Positions 12,837 through 24,426 of a stretch of DNA of 64,000 nt are shown piece by piece. The translations under genes and the position numbers were made by a program. Source of the stretch: Viscum album (Eukaryota > Streptophyta > Magnoliopsida > Santalales > Viscaceae); assembly GCA_963277665.1 (NCBI GenBank), contig OY728122.1:1981840883-1981904882 (forward strand), given 5' to 3'. How positions within the stretch are numbered: the stretch's first letter is position 1; the number at the start of each line of letters is the position of its first letter. Under the pieces are notes generated by a model. That model was given only the letters and a program-made list of their open reading frames with translations, searched no databases and had not been told where the DNA came from.

Positions 12837-15800
12837 TGTAACCCCCCAACCCCAGTTTCACAGAGTCGATGCCTTATTTTAGTATATTTTCATATAAAAA
12901 GGAATATAAATCCTGAAGGACAGAGTATTTTAGTAGATTTGGAAACAAGATACATACATAAGTACAATATTTCAAAATGAAAAGAAATACAAAATAGAAA
13001 TTCCTTTGAAAACATCCATATCTCCTAGGCTATCCATGCAGGTCATTCATAATAAACTTCTTCATGTCCTGAAAAAATGAAACATAGGAAAGGGGTGAAC
13101 TCAGATGCTCAGTAAGGGTATTAAATAAAACTGAATATATCATAAACATAAACATTTGGCATGGTGAATAACTAAAAAAACGTGCCTTTAAAAATAAACT
13201 TGAACACATTATGGTAGGAATAAGAGTTTAATCAATAATGACATAATAAAGAATAATCAGGGGTATTCTTCTAGTAGAATAACCACACGAACTTTCAATT
13301 ATAAGTTTCATAACTAGGTAATTCATAATGCGGGACATCATAACCATACCACCAAGGCCTTGTGCCAAGACCATAAATATCCATTTTTTCAAGGAGTCGT
13401 GCCAAGACCATAGTTTGTATCATGAGACCTACTGATGTACTGATGGGCTATACCGGGCCCCACCCGACACTTACTTTTTCCAATTAATTCCTCTTATGAA
13501 TGGAGATAAACATAAAAAACATATACATTCATATTGAAACTAACATATGAAATGTAAATAACTTTCCTCGTACATTAAACATAAACACTAACCTTTGGAT
13601 GTAAATTGGTGAATGGTAACTTGATAGAACATCCACATTCAAACTAATCAGAAACCCTTCAACAAAATATTGTAGATGATATCATAAGATATAAACCTCT
13701 ATGAAATAAAAGTTTCATCAAAGGATGTTTAAGTAAATAAAGATTCTTTTAATTGATATTATTGATAAATTCATTAGGAAGTAATCCTTAAACAGTACAA
13801 AGTGTCTCATACCACCTTGAAACATTCAAATAATAATCCCTTAAAATATAATGATAATAAGGATTCTTTTGATATGATATACAAAGGGGTAGTACATACA
13901 CCACATTTAAGGAATAAGTGGTGAACAGGGCATATATCTCATAAAAGTTAAAGTGGGGTGATAGAAATCTATTTTACTTTGGAAAGAAGATTTATTTTGC
14001 AAAATCATTTTTATTTGTCATAAATATGGTTTTAAACATGTATATCCCAGAAAATAAAAGGTAAGTACATTCAGATTACTTTTTAGGCATAAATTATTTC
14101 CCACTGAAGTTAAATCATGTAAAAAGTGTTTTTAAAGAAGCTTTAGAATTAAAGTATTTTAGTGTGGTTTAAGTAATTCATTAAAATGATTTTAAATAAC
14201 AAAGGAATGTTTTCTTTCATAAAACTAGAAATGAACTGAAATAGATTCTTCATGTTAAAATTTGTGATTTTAAATAGATGAATCTAGCTTAAAATATATT
14301 ATAGAGTGAACTTCAAAATTGGTATGAATTCAAGAATTTCCTTGAATTGGGCTTTCATTTCAGAAGTATTTTTAAAAGATTATTTTAAATCATGTAACTC
14401 CCCATAAAATAAATAAGGATTCTGATTGGTACATATATATAGGAAATTAACACAGAATTTATGAGGATTACATAGGAATAAATAACAATTTCATTGCGAT
14501 GAGTAGAGAATAAGAGCAACCCGAATGAAAATGGAGGTTCGGGTAGAAAATACTTAAAACATTGTAATCAATTGAATTATATGCCCCAAAATTAATAATC
14601 ATAAAATGATAAATTGAATATAATTAAAATTAATATATTCATGATATGAAACATCAATGGTCAGTATACATACATCATACTCAAGTAGTAGTAGTAAATA
14701 TTAAATATCTCACAAAAATGGAAGTGAGATGAAGAAACCCTTACCCTAAGTCCGAAGGTGTTCTCCACTTGATCTTAATGACCTGAATAATAAAATTTAG
14801 GTTCATTAAGTAATAATTCCAGAACATAATATTCATTTAATTTATTTATTATAACCTTATTAAGTTCATTCATATACATTATGATGGCTTAATAGGTTTA
14901 ATTTCATTGTTCAGGTCTGTTTCTTTCATGATCGGTATACTTATATGCATGAATGGAGAATCATGTAAAATGATGATGGTTGACCAGAATTGAAGTTATA
15001 TGTTATAATTGAACATCCAAAAGTATAAATGGTTGTAAATTTAATTTGGTTAGTTGGATTTAATATGAATCATTATGTAAATTATGTAATGATAACCATT
15101 TGGGTTAATTGGCAGTTTTTGAACACAACGAACTCATTTTTCTTTATAAATCAAAACCATGTGTAAAAAAAGATTACATAACCATATATGATACATATTA
15201 ACTATATTATAGTCTGTTTTAACCATAATAATAGTTTCATGACCATAATTTAATATGGTAATAGAAATTGAAAACTCATCATCCTTGAATGTGGTAAATT
15301 AGCACATCTCGGATGGTGTTTTTTTATTACTAGCGTAAAAGAAGGGTAAAGAAGAGATGATAATAACTTATTTCATCATCATAACAACATTACATTACAT
15401 TTAAGGTACTTTATTTTTCATAAAATTTGTATGAGGAGTGGTGATGATATAAAAGAAAACAAAGGAACATGAAAAGAAAGTAGAAGAATTGAAAAGAGGG
15501 ATTTACCTCTTGAATTAATCTTCTTTGAGAGCCTCTCTGGGGAGAGGATTTGGTATTTTTATGAGAAAAGGGTCTAATGGAAGTGGGGTAAGAGATTGGG
15601 AGATATTTTAGAAGAATTTAGTCAAGGAACAAGGATTTATGCTAGTGAAGAGATGTGGGAGTGTGGGGGTTATAGTGGAGGAGAGGTGTGAGTTTTGATT
15701 ATCTTATTCTTTATTTTATTATTTTGCTCTAGAAAATCAATATTATTGATTCTTGAGACCAATAATATTAATATGTGAATTTTAGTTCGAACCAATGGCC

Positions 15801-16913
15801 ATTTACATCAGCCATGACTCAAGCGTGATGTATAAGCTCACTTATTTAGCATATTTCATAAATTATCAAATTTCACTATTCACAAAAAATTCAAGTATTT
15901 TAGAAAACTCAAAAAAAATTCACCCTAACCATTTTTTGATGTGTATAATTAAAAAATGGACTCAATTTTATCAAAATAATTTTAAAAATAAGATAAATTT
16001 AATTTTTAAATACAATCATTATTTATTGAAAAATACATTTTTAAAACCAAAACTGATTTTATAATACCCTAAAAAATTATCTAAGGTATTATTAAATTAT
16101 CTTAAAATCATAGTACCACCAAATTTTATTTATTAACACATTTTATGAAAATTAATTTTATTTTAAATAAATTTATTAATTTAAAATTGTAATTAAATAT
16201 TTATTACTCATAAAAATACCAACACTTAATTATTAATTTATAAAATATTATATTTCATTTATAAGGTGCCTAAAATTTATTTATACTTACATAGGTAAGG
16301 TTACTATTCATAATGTTACATTACTATTCTTATGGTTCATGTTACTATTCATAAGGGTATGTCACTGTTCATAAGGGTAAGTTACTATTCAACAAAAATT
16401 AAGTTGATTCTATTAGACTCCAAATATCATACTAAACGCAACCATGTATGTCCATTTTTTGAAATTCAAAACACATAAGCGAAAATATTATGTTTATTGG
16501 CTAGGTTATAAAAATGTTTTTTTCGTAGGGACTCAGTGTTTCATGCATTCTATATTAAATTTATTTGTAAATCATTAGGGTGTTATATTAATAGTGAATA
16601 TATTTATAGCATGATTTAGTATTTATCAAAATAATTATAACAGCCAATATATATTGTTTCTATTCATTTAAAATATTTAATTAACAAATATTTTTTGAAA
16701 AATTAACTTTTTAATAAAATAATTAAATATATATATTAAAATATTCTTTCACACAAAATAATACTGCAAAATAGCATTTATTTTTAGAACATTAATTAAT
16801 TTAAAGGCTATAAATTTGAAATATAATTATTTATAAGTTTTATTATTTTTAATTAAAACACATAATTAACCAAATGTATTTAAAAATATAAAACAAATTA
16901 CTGGGTTGTTATA
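12837..16913 (-). repeat. 5' LTR of the 10.2-kb element (right copy)
   Basis: Partner of the 6,685-10,738 repeat, with the same landmarks in the same order: TGTAACCCCCCAACCCC, GGGGTGAACTC...CTCAGTAAGGG near 13,090, the short tandem repeat near 16,300, and an end reading GGGTTGTTATA, where one base of the terminal TGTAAC has changed. No genes seen. Confidence 0.93.
16299..16392. repeat. Short tandem repeat in the right LTR
   Basis: About five degenerate units of roughly 20 bp containing TTACTATTCATAAGGG or close variants, at the position equivalent to 10,143-10,220 in the other LTR. The unit number differs between the two LTRs. Confidence 0.75.
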
Positions 16914-16918
16914 ATTAA
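16914..16918. repeat. Target-site duplication, right copy (ATTAA)
   Basis: Identical to 6,680-6,684. The bases that follow (GGTTCACTATTTGGG) continue the interrupted gypsy reverse transcriptase. Confidence 0.9.
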
Positions 16919-19140
16919 GGTTCACTATTTGGGTCACGTCGTTTCATAGATAGTCGTATCTGTTGACCCAAAGAAGGTGAGCATTGTAGTTTCCTAGGAG
17001 CAGCCTAAGAATATGTTTGATATAAGAAGTTTCTTGGGGCTAGCTGGTTATTACAGGTGATTCATTTGGGAAATATCATGATTAGAAATGCCTCTCATGA
17101 TCATGAAAAAGAAAGGTTTGAAGTTCATCTGTTCTGAAGATTATGAGACAGCTTTCTTGAAATTAAAGCATAGGTTACCTTTAGCTTCAATCCTGATTCT
17201 TCCAGAGTCGAACAGAATCTACACTATTCACTGTAATGCTTTAGGGATCAGACTGGTATTTGTTCTAATGTATGGTGATCGATTCATGGAATATGGAACC
17301 CACTAGTTGAGGCCTCATGAGTAGAACTACCCTACGTATGATCTCGAGTTATCAACAATGGTTCATGCATTACTCGGTTGGAGTCACTACTTATTGGGAA
17401 AACCATTCTTTGTTTACATGGACCAAAAAATTCTAAAATAAATCTCCACATAGTGAGATTTGAATCTCAGTCAGCGTAGGTGGGTAGAATACCAACAATC
17501 ATTCAATTTTGAGCTTGCTTACATACACTGAAATGGTAATGTCATAGATAACACCTTGAGACAGAAGACTCAGAAAAAATCCATCAAAGAGGCCAATAGT
17601 GAGTGGAAGTTTATGGATCTATTTTCTGAGATTCACCTGGAGGTTTAAGAACAGCATGAGAACCCAATTTTGGCAGCTTTGGCAATGACATCCTCCCATA
17701 TAAAGCGCATCCGGATGAGACAATTACCTGATTCTAAAGGCCTCGTCTTGAGAGAGTGTGTCTCATGTGAGAACCCACCAGCTGGTTGGGTTGTTGATGG
17801 TAATGAGACCCTACTATACCGTGGGTGTGTATGGATGCCTTATGTAATATAGTAAGAGTTGATGTGAGATCTTGTGCCTCTTTTTGGGTAGTTCATCCAA
17901 GGATTTCCAAGATATAAATAGACATATGTCATCAGTATTAGTTTCTAGTTATAAATAAGTATATTGAATGATTTATTACTCGATGCTCCACCTGTTAGTA
18001 GGTAAAGTTTGATCAGTATAAACTTACTATACTTCTACAACCTCTATACATTCCTAAGTGGAAATATAGTGACATAAAAATGGATTTCATGATTATATTT
18101 CCAAGATCCCCTCAAGGAAGCGATGTGGTGTGGGTGATCACTGACAAGTTGACCAAGGTCGTGCACTTTCTACTGATATAGGTGACCTTCTCAGTTGATG
18201 AGATTATGAGGATTTATATCTGGGATATCGTGTGCCTTCATGTTGTTCCCTATTCAATATTTTTGGAATGAGATGCTTAGTTTACCTCACAATTCTTTCA
18301 AGGGTTGTATAAGGCATTGGTTTCATAGTTTCTCTTGAGTAAAACATATCACCCTCATACCAACGGGTAGTATAAATAGATGATATGGCTATTAGAGGGT
18401 TTTATCTGGACTTTTATCCATGATTTTGGAGATTCATGGTAAAATAATACTCCTCTAGTTGAGTTTTTCTACAAAAACAGTTTCCAGTACTCAATTCAAA
18501 TGGCTCTGTATGAGTTCCTTTACGATAGTCCATGTCATTCAACTTTGTACTAGCTAGAGGTAGGTGAGGCAGCGCTTCTGGGTCCTCATCACCTTTAAGA
18601 GACTACATAGAAAGTTCATATGATTCAGAAGTGTATGGATATATATTATTCCAGAAATAAATCTTACAATAATCATCGTCGTTGAGCTTTAGAGTTTGAG
18701 GTGGGACATCAGGTCTTCTTGTGTGTATCACATACATTAGATCATAGATGAAATCGGAGACAAGGTAAGTTATCACCTTGATATTTCAGGCCTTTCAAGA
18801 TAGTTGAGAGATTCAATCTAGTAGCCTATCGGTTTTAGTTACCTTAGAGGTACCCTAACACGCAAGACTTCTTCCACGTATCACAGCTTCATCATTATCA
18901 TACCGACCCATCTCATTTGTTTGACCCTAAGAATGTCGAGCTGGAGGTGGATGCATCCTTCGAGGAGCATTTGATTTGTATCATTTATTTTATATCAAAG
19001 GTTCTCTGAGGCTATTTATTTCCTCTGGTCTAGGCGCTATAGCAGCACGAGTGTGTATATGAAAATACTTAGGGGCAGGAGGTCGATGTATGTGCATAGT
19101 GGCTTGAACTCTTCCCAGAAGAGTGTGTACAAGAAAATAC
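16919..19140 (+). pseudogene. Ty3/gypsy pol remnant, 3' part: reverse transcriptase end, RNase H, integrase
   Basis: Continuation of the polyprotein broken at 6,680. Blocks in order: KVHYLGHVVS at the junction; SFLGLAGYYR near 17,028 (reverse transcriptase connection); YDLELSTMVHALLGWSHYLL near 17,338 and LSQRRWVEYQQSFNFELAYI near 17,468 (RNase H); a linker containing GLVLRECVSCENPPAGWVVD near 17,740; the integrase core with GSDVVWVITDKLTKVVHFL near 18,120 (its usual VVxDRLTK block) and SQFFQGLYKALV near 18,290; then a C-terminal DPSHLFDPKNVELEVDASFE near 18,905, typical of the stretch before a chromodomain. LWSRRYSSTSVYMKIL near 19,025 looks like the last chromodomain-proximal piece. Numerous stops and frame changes show it is dead. 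A different retroelement array begins at 19,155. Confidence 0.88.
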
Positions 19141-19154
19141 CTAGAGTGTACATG

Positions 19155-20171
19155 AAACATTAATAATTAATGTTCAAATAATTGGGTTCATCACTGGATT
19201 ACTCCCCTGGGAACTTCCTCAGATTATCTACTCATGATCACGAGCATAAGAGTTCACAGTGGAAAGAAAACAGAGGGAGAAAACAAAAGAGAGAAAGAAT
19301 AAGAGTGAAAGAAGAAAACATAAATTAAAACATGAAATGAAATTATAGAATGAAAGTAAAAGAAATTAATACACTAAAATAAATAAAATTTCCAACAAAG
19401 GCCACCACTAAGTTTCCAAAACATTGAAATGAAAAGGGAAACTCTTTTATAGGGAGAGGGAATGAAAATTTGGCTCCAAAAATATTCCTCCAAACAAATG
19501 CGCGTGTATGTCCTCCTTAATGAAAGAATTTGGAAATTGGTCCTTCTTGAAATTTGTTCACCTACATCGCCTATGTATACCCACAACATTTAATCTTCAT
19601 TGGCCAGGAAACGAAGGAGTTATGGATAATTTATTCTGAAGATTGAATTCTTCCAAACAGACTGTTCGTATTCCAATACACCGAGTTCCAAGGAATTTAT
19701 GTCCTTGATAATGAAAGAATAAAACGTGTCCATATTAATGAAAGTTATTAATCATTATTAATTATATCTTAATGTAAAATAACATCTCAAATGGTTCATC
19801 GTTTTATGATATATGATCCCAATAATAAATTTCTCTAGTTCTGTGCACAGTTTTCAAGTCCTAACTTGTGATCTGGATTTGATATTTCATAGGATAGATT
19901 GAGCATTTGTTCCAGAAGGATAACACGAATCCAATAGAGAATAAAAACCTATAAAAGAAGAATTTTTCAATTTTGATTAGTATATAAAAATTTATGGCTG
20001 AAACATTAAAATAAATTAAAACTATTTAAATCCAAAATAAGCCATTTTTTCAATTAAGCTCAAAAATACTCCTAAAACATAAAATGTGACAATTTCCAAT
20101 TAAATAACATATTGGTGGGATTAAAAACATTGAAATTAAGAATAAAATAATTGAAAATATTTGTTCTATCA
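19155..20171 (-). repeat. LTR 0 of the tandem array (truncated)
   Basis: Homologous to the last 1.0 kb of the other LTRs in plus-strand order; roughly 530 bp matching 22,888-23,420 are missing. Homology starts abruptly at AAACATTAATAATTAATG next to the gypsy chromodomain remnant, so the left edge of the array was lost by deletion or recombination. Confidence 0.85.
19444..19451 (-). promoter_or_regulatory. TATA box of LTR 0
   Basis: Minus-strand TATAAAAG in CCCTCTCCCTATAAAAGAG. The same box stands at 28,137-28,144 and 32,598-32,605 in LTRs 2 and 3; in LTR 1 it is mutated to CGATAAAAG near 23,700. Its conservation and position mark it as the likely element promoter. Confidence 0.65.
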
Positions 20172-20186
20172 ATTCCCCCACACTTA
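20172..20186 (-). other. Polypurine tract, array copy 1
   Basis: Minus-strand AAGTGTGGGGGAATT abuts the LTR start TGATAG. Equivalent tracts lie at 24,427-24,441 (ATGTGTGGAGGAATT) and 28,864-28,878 (ATGTGTGGGTGAATT). Confidence 0.75.
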
Positions 20187-21794
20187 AACATTTCACTCAT
20201 AGGCAATCATCTTATACCAAGGTCAAAACAAACTTCTCAAAGCATAAATGACAACACAGCTCAATTATCATATCAAAGAAAATATCATGCCTCCTACATG
20301 GATAAAAATTTAATAAATCCTCAAAAATCATATTAATCCATTCAATCTAATTTTAATCCTCACATTCATATCGTAACTACCTCCTTGAAAAAATATTTCT
20401 CTCTTTACTCAAGGATATTTAATGTGGAGTTTTTCTCATTTTCAAAACATGTGTGATCTCTATAGGCTTGATACCCTCCTAGTATCTCCACTTCACAGAG
20501 TCAAAAATGTGTCAATCATGAGGTCCTTTTCATGGTTTGTTCTGAGGCTGAGGTTTGGAAGGTTTAAATTGTAAAAACATCTGAGTTAGAATGAGGAGGG
20601 TTATGATCTAAAGTTAATTAAATGCATGAAAACAGTTTTGTTCAAGAATGGTGTGCTCCTCAATAAACTCAAAAATGAATCACCTCCAAACACCTCTTTA
20701 TTTGGGAATTTCACACTTGGAATTTCAGAATCAATGAATTTCATCAATATTTTCCCCAATTGTAGCATTGTTTCAGCTTGAATGCATATTTGGATTTCTC
20801 TTCAGAATCATGTTTTTGAGGAAAACATGAAGCTTTTGATCTTCAAAAATTGGTGAACACCCAGCCCATATATGTAATGATATTTTGGGCCACCCATACA
20901 TCTTACCATCATGACATTTCTTCCACCCAAGAAGCAATAAATATGGAAACACTTTCAATTCATCTTAAACTGATTCTCCAGAAAAGTATAATACAACCCA
21001 TCTTTCCCCTCCTCCACACTTGAGTTCAATGATAATAATGCATTTAACTTCTAGATTAGGTTGTAAAGGGATAAATGGCTTGTAATGTGTCTACCTAACA
21101 AGGTATTTCATGGCTACTAGGGGGTTAAATAAGTTCATATGTAAAGGTAGTCCAAAATTAGAGTGGAATGAAAAAAGGGCTTTCAAAGTGATGCCTCAAT
21201 CATACTTGACACATTCCATGAACTCTAAAAGCTTTGAAAAAGAGAAAAATAGAAACTTATGGATCACACAACATTCCTCAAGACTCTCAAGAAAAATAGA
21301 AATTTAAGAAGATGTAAAATAGGTTTAGAAACCTCTTATATTGGGAATAAGTTTTAATTTGGATAGTGCTGGTGCACATGAGTTTTACAATCAACCAAAC
21401 TTCATCAAATGAAATAATTGGAAATAAAGAAACAAAATCCATTAAAAAATATTTTAAATCCTAAAATACTAAAATAAAGCAATGTTCAAAAAATACCAAG
21501 ATGGTTTGAATTTTCCAAAATATTCAATTCAACTCAGGATTCCTGAAAACACACCGAAAAAATGAAAAAGGAAAACAAGAGAATTTCAAAAAAAACAAGA
21601 AAAATAAATGAAAACACATGCAAAATTCCTAAAAACAAGTTGAAATCCCTCCACCACACTTATTCCATTTACTACCCCTTTTTAGCTCAAATCAGATCAA
21701 GAAAAATTTTCACACAGAAAAGGGATAATTCTTGGTTTGATCCCCCAAGAGGGTTCTAGGTTTTTACTACCCCTAGTCATGCAGTTGCAGTGGA

Positions 21795-22754
21795 TTATCC
21801 CCAATCAGATGGTGGGTGTGGTTTCTTTAATATAAACCACCACATGTGACTTTTCCCAGTGTCCATTAGTAAATAACAATAATAGAGAACCCCAAAGAAA
21901 ATAATAAAGTTCTCAACCCCTAAGAAATAATAAATATTGAATTTCAGATCCAGAGTTTGAGGGAAAAGAAAATAGGGGTGCTCCCTATTAAATTCAGTGG
22001 TGTCCTCCTCCATATAGTATCTGATTTTTTATAGAGGAGGTAGTCACACCACATGATTTTCCAGATCCTCTTCTTCAATCTCCACAACATGGGTAGTCTA
22101 TTACATAGCATCCAAGGTCTGATTTATTTGTGTTGCATCAGAAATTTCAATAAAGAAGAAGTCATAAAACAATTCAGTTTGAATACGATTAAAACACAAC
22201 GAATCAATCAAGGAATATTCCCTTTCAAGTAAGTCAGCTTGGAAATTGATCTCTTCAGGAAAGACCATTGGAAACTCCATCTCATCGGGTGTATCTTATT
22301 CATTGTCTTATAAATCAAGATAGAGGTCAAAAGGTTCTGATTTTTCGATATCAATGATGGGAAGATCATGTTTCAGGTTATCTTCAACAAATATATTCTA
22401 AAATTATTCCAAAAAATGTTGATCTTCCATAAGTTCATCAGTTGGCATGTGTACTTCGGGGACCTCCTCAAGCAATGGTTGAGTATGGGGTGATATGATT
22501 AATTCCTTAAGAAGCTCCTTCTCACCCTCCTCGGGTTCTTTAATGTAAAAAATGATTGGTGAAATCTATTTCACCACTCATTCTAGCTCATGTTCCAGCT
22601 CAGGATCAGGTTCAGGTTTCTCTTGAAATGCATGTACATATTCAGGTATCAACCCTATTTGTATATCCAACATTTACACTACATCACTAATCCTTTTATA
22701 CTTAGCATCAATATCATTGAAAACTTCTTTTGGAAACTGAGATTCATCATTCAT
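21795..22754 (-). pseudogene. Array ORF, copy 1: unknown acidic protein with hydrophobic C-terminus
   Basis: Single minus-strand frame of 320 codons from an ATG at 22,754 to a stop at 21,795, broken only by point-mutation stops. It is collinear with copies 2 and 3. The N-terminal part reads VFNDIDAKYKRISDVV, then EYVHAFQEKPEPDPELEHEL; a middle acidic region has FVEDNLKHDLPIIDIEKSEP; the C-terminal part has MEEDTTEFNREHPYFLFP, a hydrophobic stretch (NIYYFLGVENFIIFFGVLYY) and the end WFILKKPHPPSDWG. A roughly 30-bp deletion near the start removes the MSLNSNFYAWTD-like beginning seen in the other copies without changing frame. I do not recognise the protein. A derivation from the gag C-terminal region is possible because LExQIGxIAEYV resembles the LENQVGQLA block of Athila gag, but this is weak. 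Confidence 0.7.
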
Positions 22755-22866
22755 GAATAAAGAGTTTTTTTTTGTTTTTGAAATTTATGAATTTGTGTGC
22801 TTTTTGAAATGAAACTAAAATTATTTACAAAATTTGAATAAAAATAGTGAGTGAAGACCACTTGGA

Positions 22867-22884
22867 TCCCCAAAAATGGTTCCA
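22867..22884 (-). other. Primer-binding site, array LTR 1
   Basis: Minus strand TGGAACCATTTTTGGGGA, three bases after the LTR end TTCATCA. It compares with the Tat/Athila tRNA-Asp-type site TGGCGCCGTTGCCGGGGA. The three copies differ at C-to-T type positions, as expected from decay. Confidence 0.75.
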
Positions 22885-22887
22885 ATT

Positions 22888-24426
22888 TGATGAATTTTTG
22901 TCATGTGCACTCTAAAAAATATTTGTACTAAGTGCAGCATAGTGGCTGACCAAGGTCGGTCTCTTGAGGAGCTTTCGCAGTCAATCACTCGCTACTTATA
23001 ATTCACTTTATATATATATATAATAAAATGACCATAAATGAGATTTTAGAAACAAGAATGAAATACTAAAATTTAATATGTAGATGAAATGCAAACACAA
23101 TGAATGAAAACAGAATGATGTTAGAAGAAATGAGACATTCCCGAGAGCATCACCCAGAGTGAACCCTCATCGTCTCATTATTTGTTTCTAATTTAATTAA
23201 TGAACACACTCCATAGTATGGGTGAGAATCCTACTCTTCATATTTTTCTGAATATATGGTACTCTCAACGATCGCCAAGATACCACACATCCACCTCCTC
23301 GATCGTGCGAAAATATTGCAGAAGTGAAAGCTAAACCTTGAGTGGAAAGTTGAGACACAAAGGCACCTTGTCCACTAAGATCCCCCTCGATCTAACTCTA
23401 AGAAAATAAGAAACCTTAAGAATGAATTTTCAAATAATTAGGTTCAACACTAGATTACTCCCCTGCGAACATCCTCGGATTAGCTACTCATGATCACAAG
23501 CATAAGAGTTCACAATGGAAAGAAAATGGAGGAAGAAAACAAAAGAGAGAAAGAATAAAAGTGAAAGGAGAAAACATAAATTAAAACATGAAATGAAATT
23601 ACAGAATGAAATTAAAAGAAATTAAAACACTAAACTACATAAAATTTCCAACAAAGGCTACCCCTATGTTATCAAAAATTTGAAATGAAAAGGGAAACTC
23701 TTTTATCGGGAGAGGGAATGAAAATTTGTCTCCAAAAGTATTCCTCCGAAATAATGCGCATGTATGGACTCCTTAATGACATAATTTTGAAATATGTCCT
23801 TCTTGAAAGTTGTTCCCATACATCGCCGCTATCTACCCACGAAATATCAGCTTCCTTGGACAAGAAATAAAGGATTTATGTCTACTTTAATCCAGATCTT
23901 TAATTCTTCCAAGCAGACTGTTCGTATTCCAATACACTGAGTTCCAACGCATTTATGGCCTTGTGAATTAAAAAATAATATGCTTCCATATTAATAAAAG
24001 TTCTTACCCCAGATGTCTTATAGCTTCATGTAAAATATCAGCTCAAATGGTTTGTCCATTTATTAGATATGGTCCTAACAATAAATTTATCCATTTCTGT
24101 GCATAGTTTCTGAGGCCTGACTTGTGTGCAGGATTTGAGCTTCCAAATGATGCATTGAGCTTTGGGTACAGAAGGATAAAATAAATATCATAGAACATAG
24201 AAACCTATAAAATAATAATTTTGAAATTTGGATCAGTTTAGAAAACGTTATGTCCGATAAATTAAAATAAATTAAAACTGTTTAAATCCAAAATAAGCCA
24301 TTTTTCCAATTAAGCTCAAAAATACTCCTAAAACATAAAATATGACAATTGACTTTTAAATTACACATTGGTGGGATTAAAAAATTAAAATTAAGAATAA
24401 AATATTTTAAAATATTTGTTCTATTA
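22888..24426 (-). repeat. LTR 1 of the tandem array
   Basis: A 1,539-bp LTR, ends TGATGAA...CTATTA on the plus strand (the terminal CTATCA has one change). It includes a (TA)n tract near 23,010 and a CTCGATCG-containing block near 23,300 shared with the other copies. Its TATA box is mutated. No genes seen. Confidence 0.9.

Larger units (their letters stand above)
6685..16913 (-). mobile_element. Non-autonomous LTR retrotransposon with 4.05-kb LTRs (TR-GAG / LARD-like)
   Basis: Two long direct repeats (4,054 and 4,077 bp) flank a 2,098-bp interior. On the minus strand the LTR starts TGTAACACCCC and ends GGGGCATTACA. The minus-strand 5' LTR (12,837-16,913) is followed by a primer site matching initiator tRNA-Met, and the interior ends with a purine-rich tract before the 3' LTR (6,685-10,738). 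A perfect ATTAA duplication flanks the whole. The interior holds only gag zinc-knuckle remnants; protease, reverse transcriptase and integrase are absent. It must therefore have moved with enzymes supplied elsewhere, probably by a chromovirus with the same iMet primer. By eye the LTRs are roughly 85% identical, so the insertion is old, but younger than the gypsy copy it split. Confidence 0.92.
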
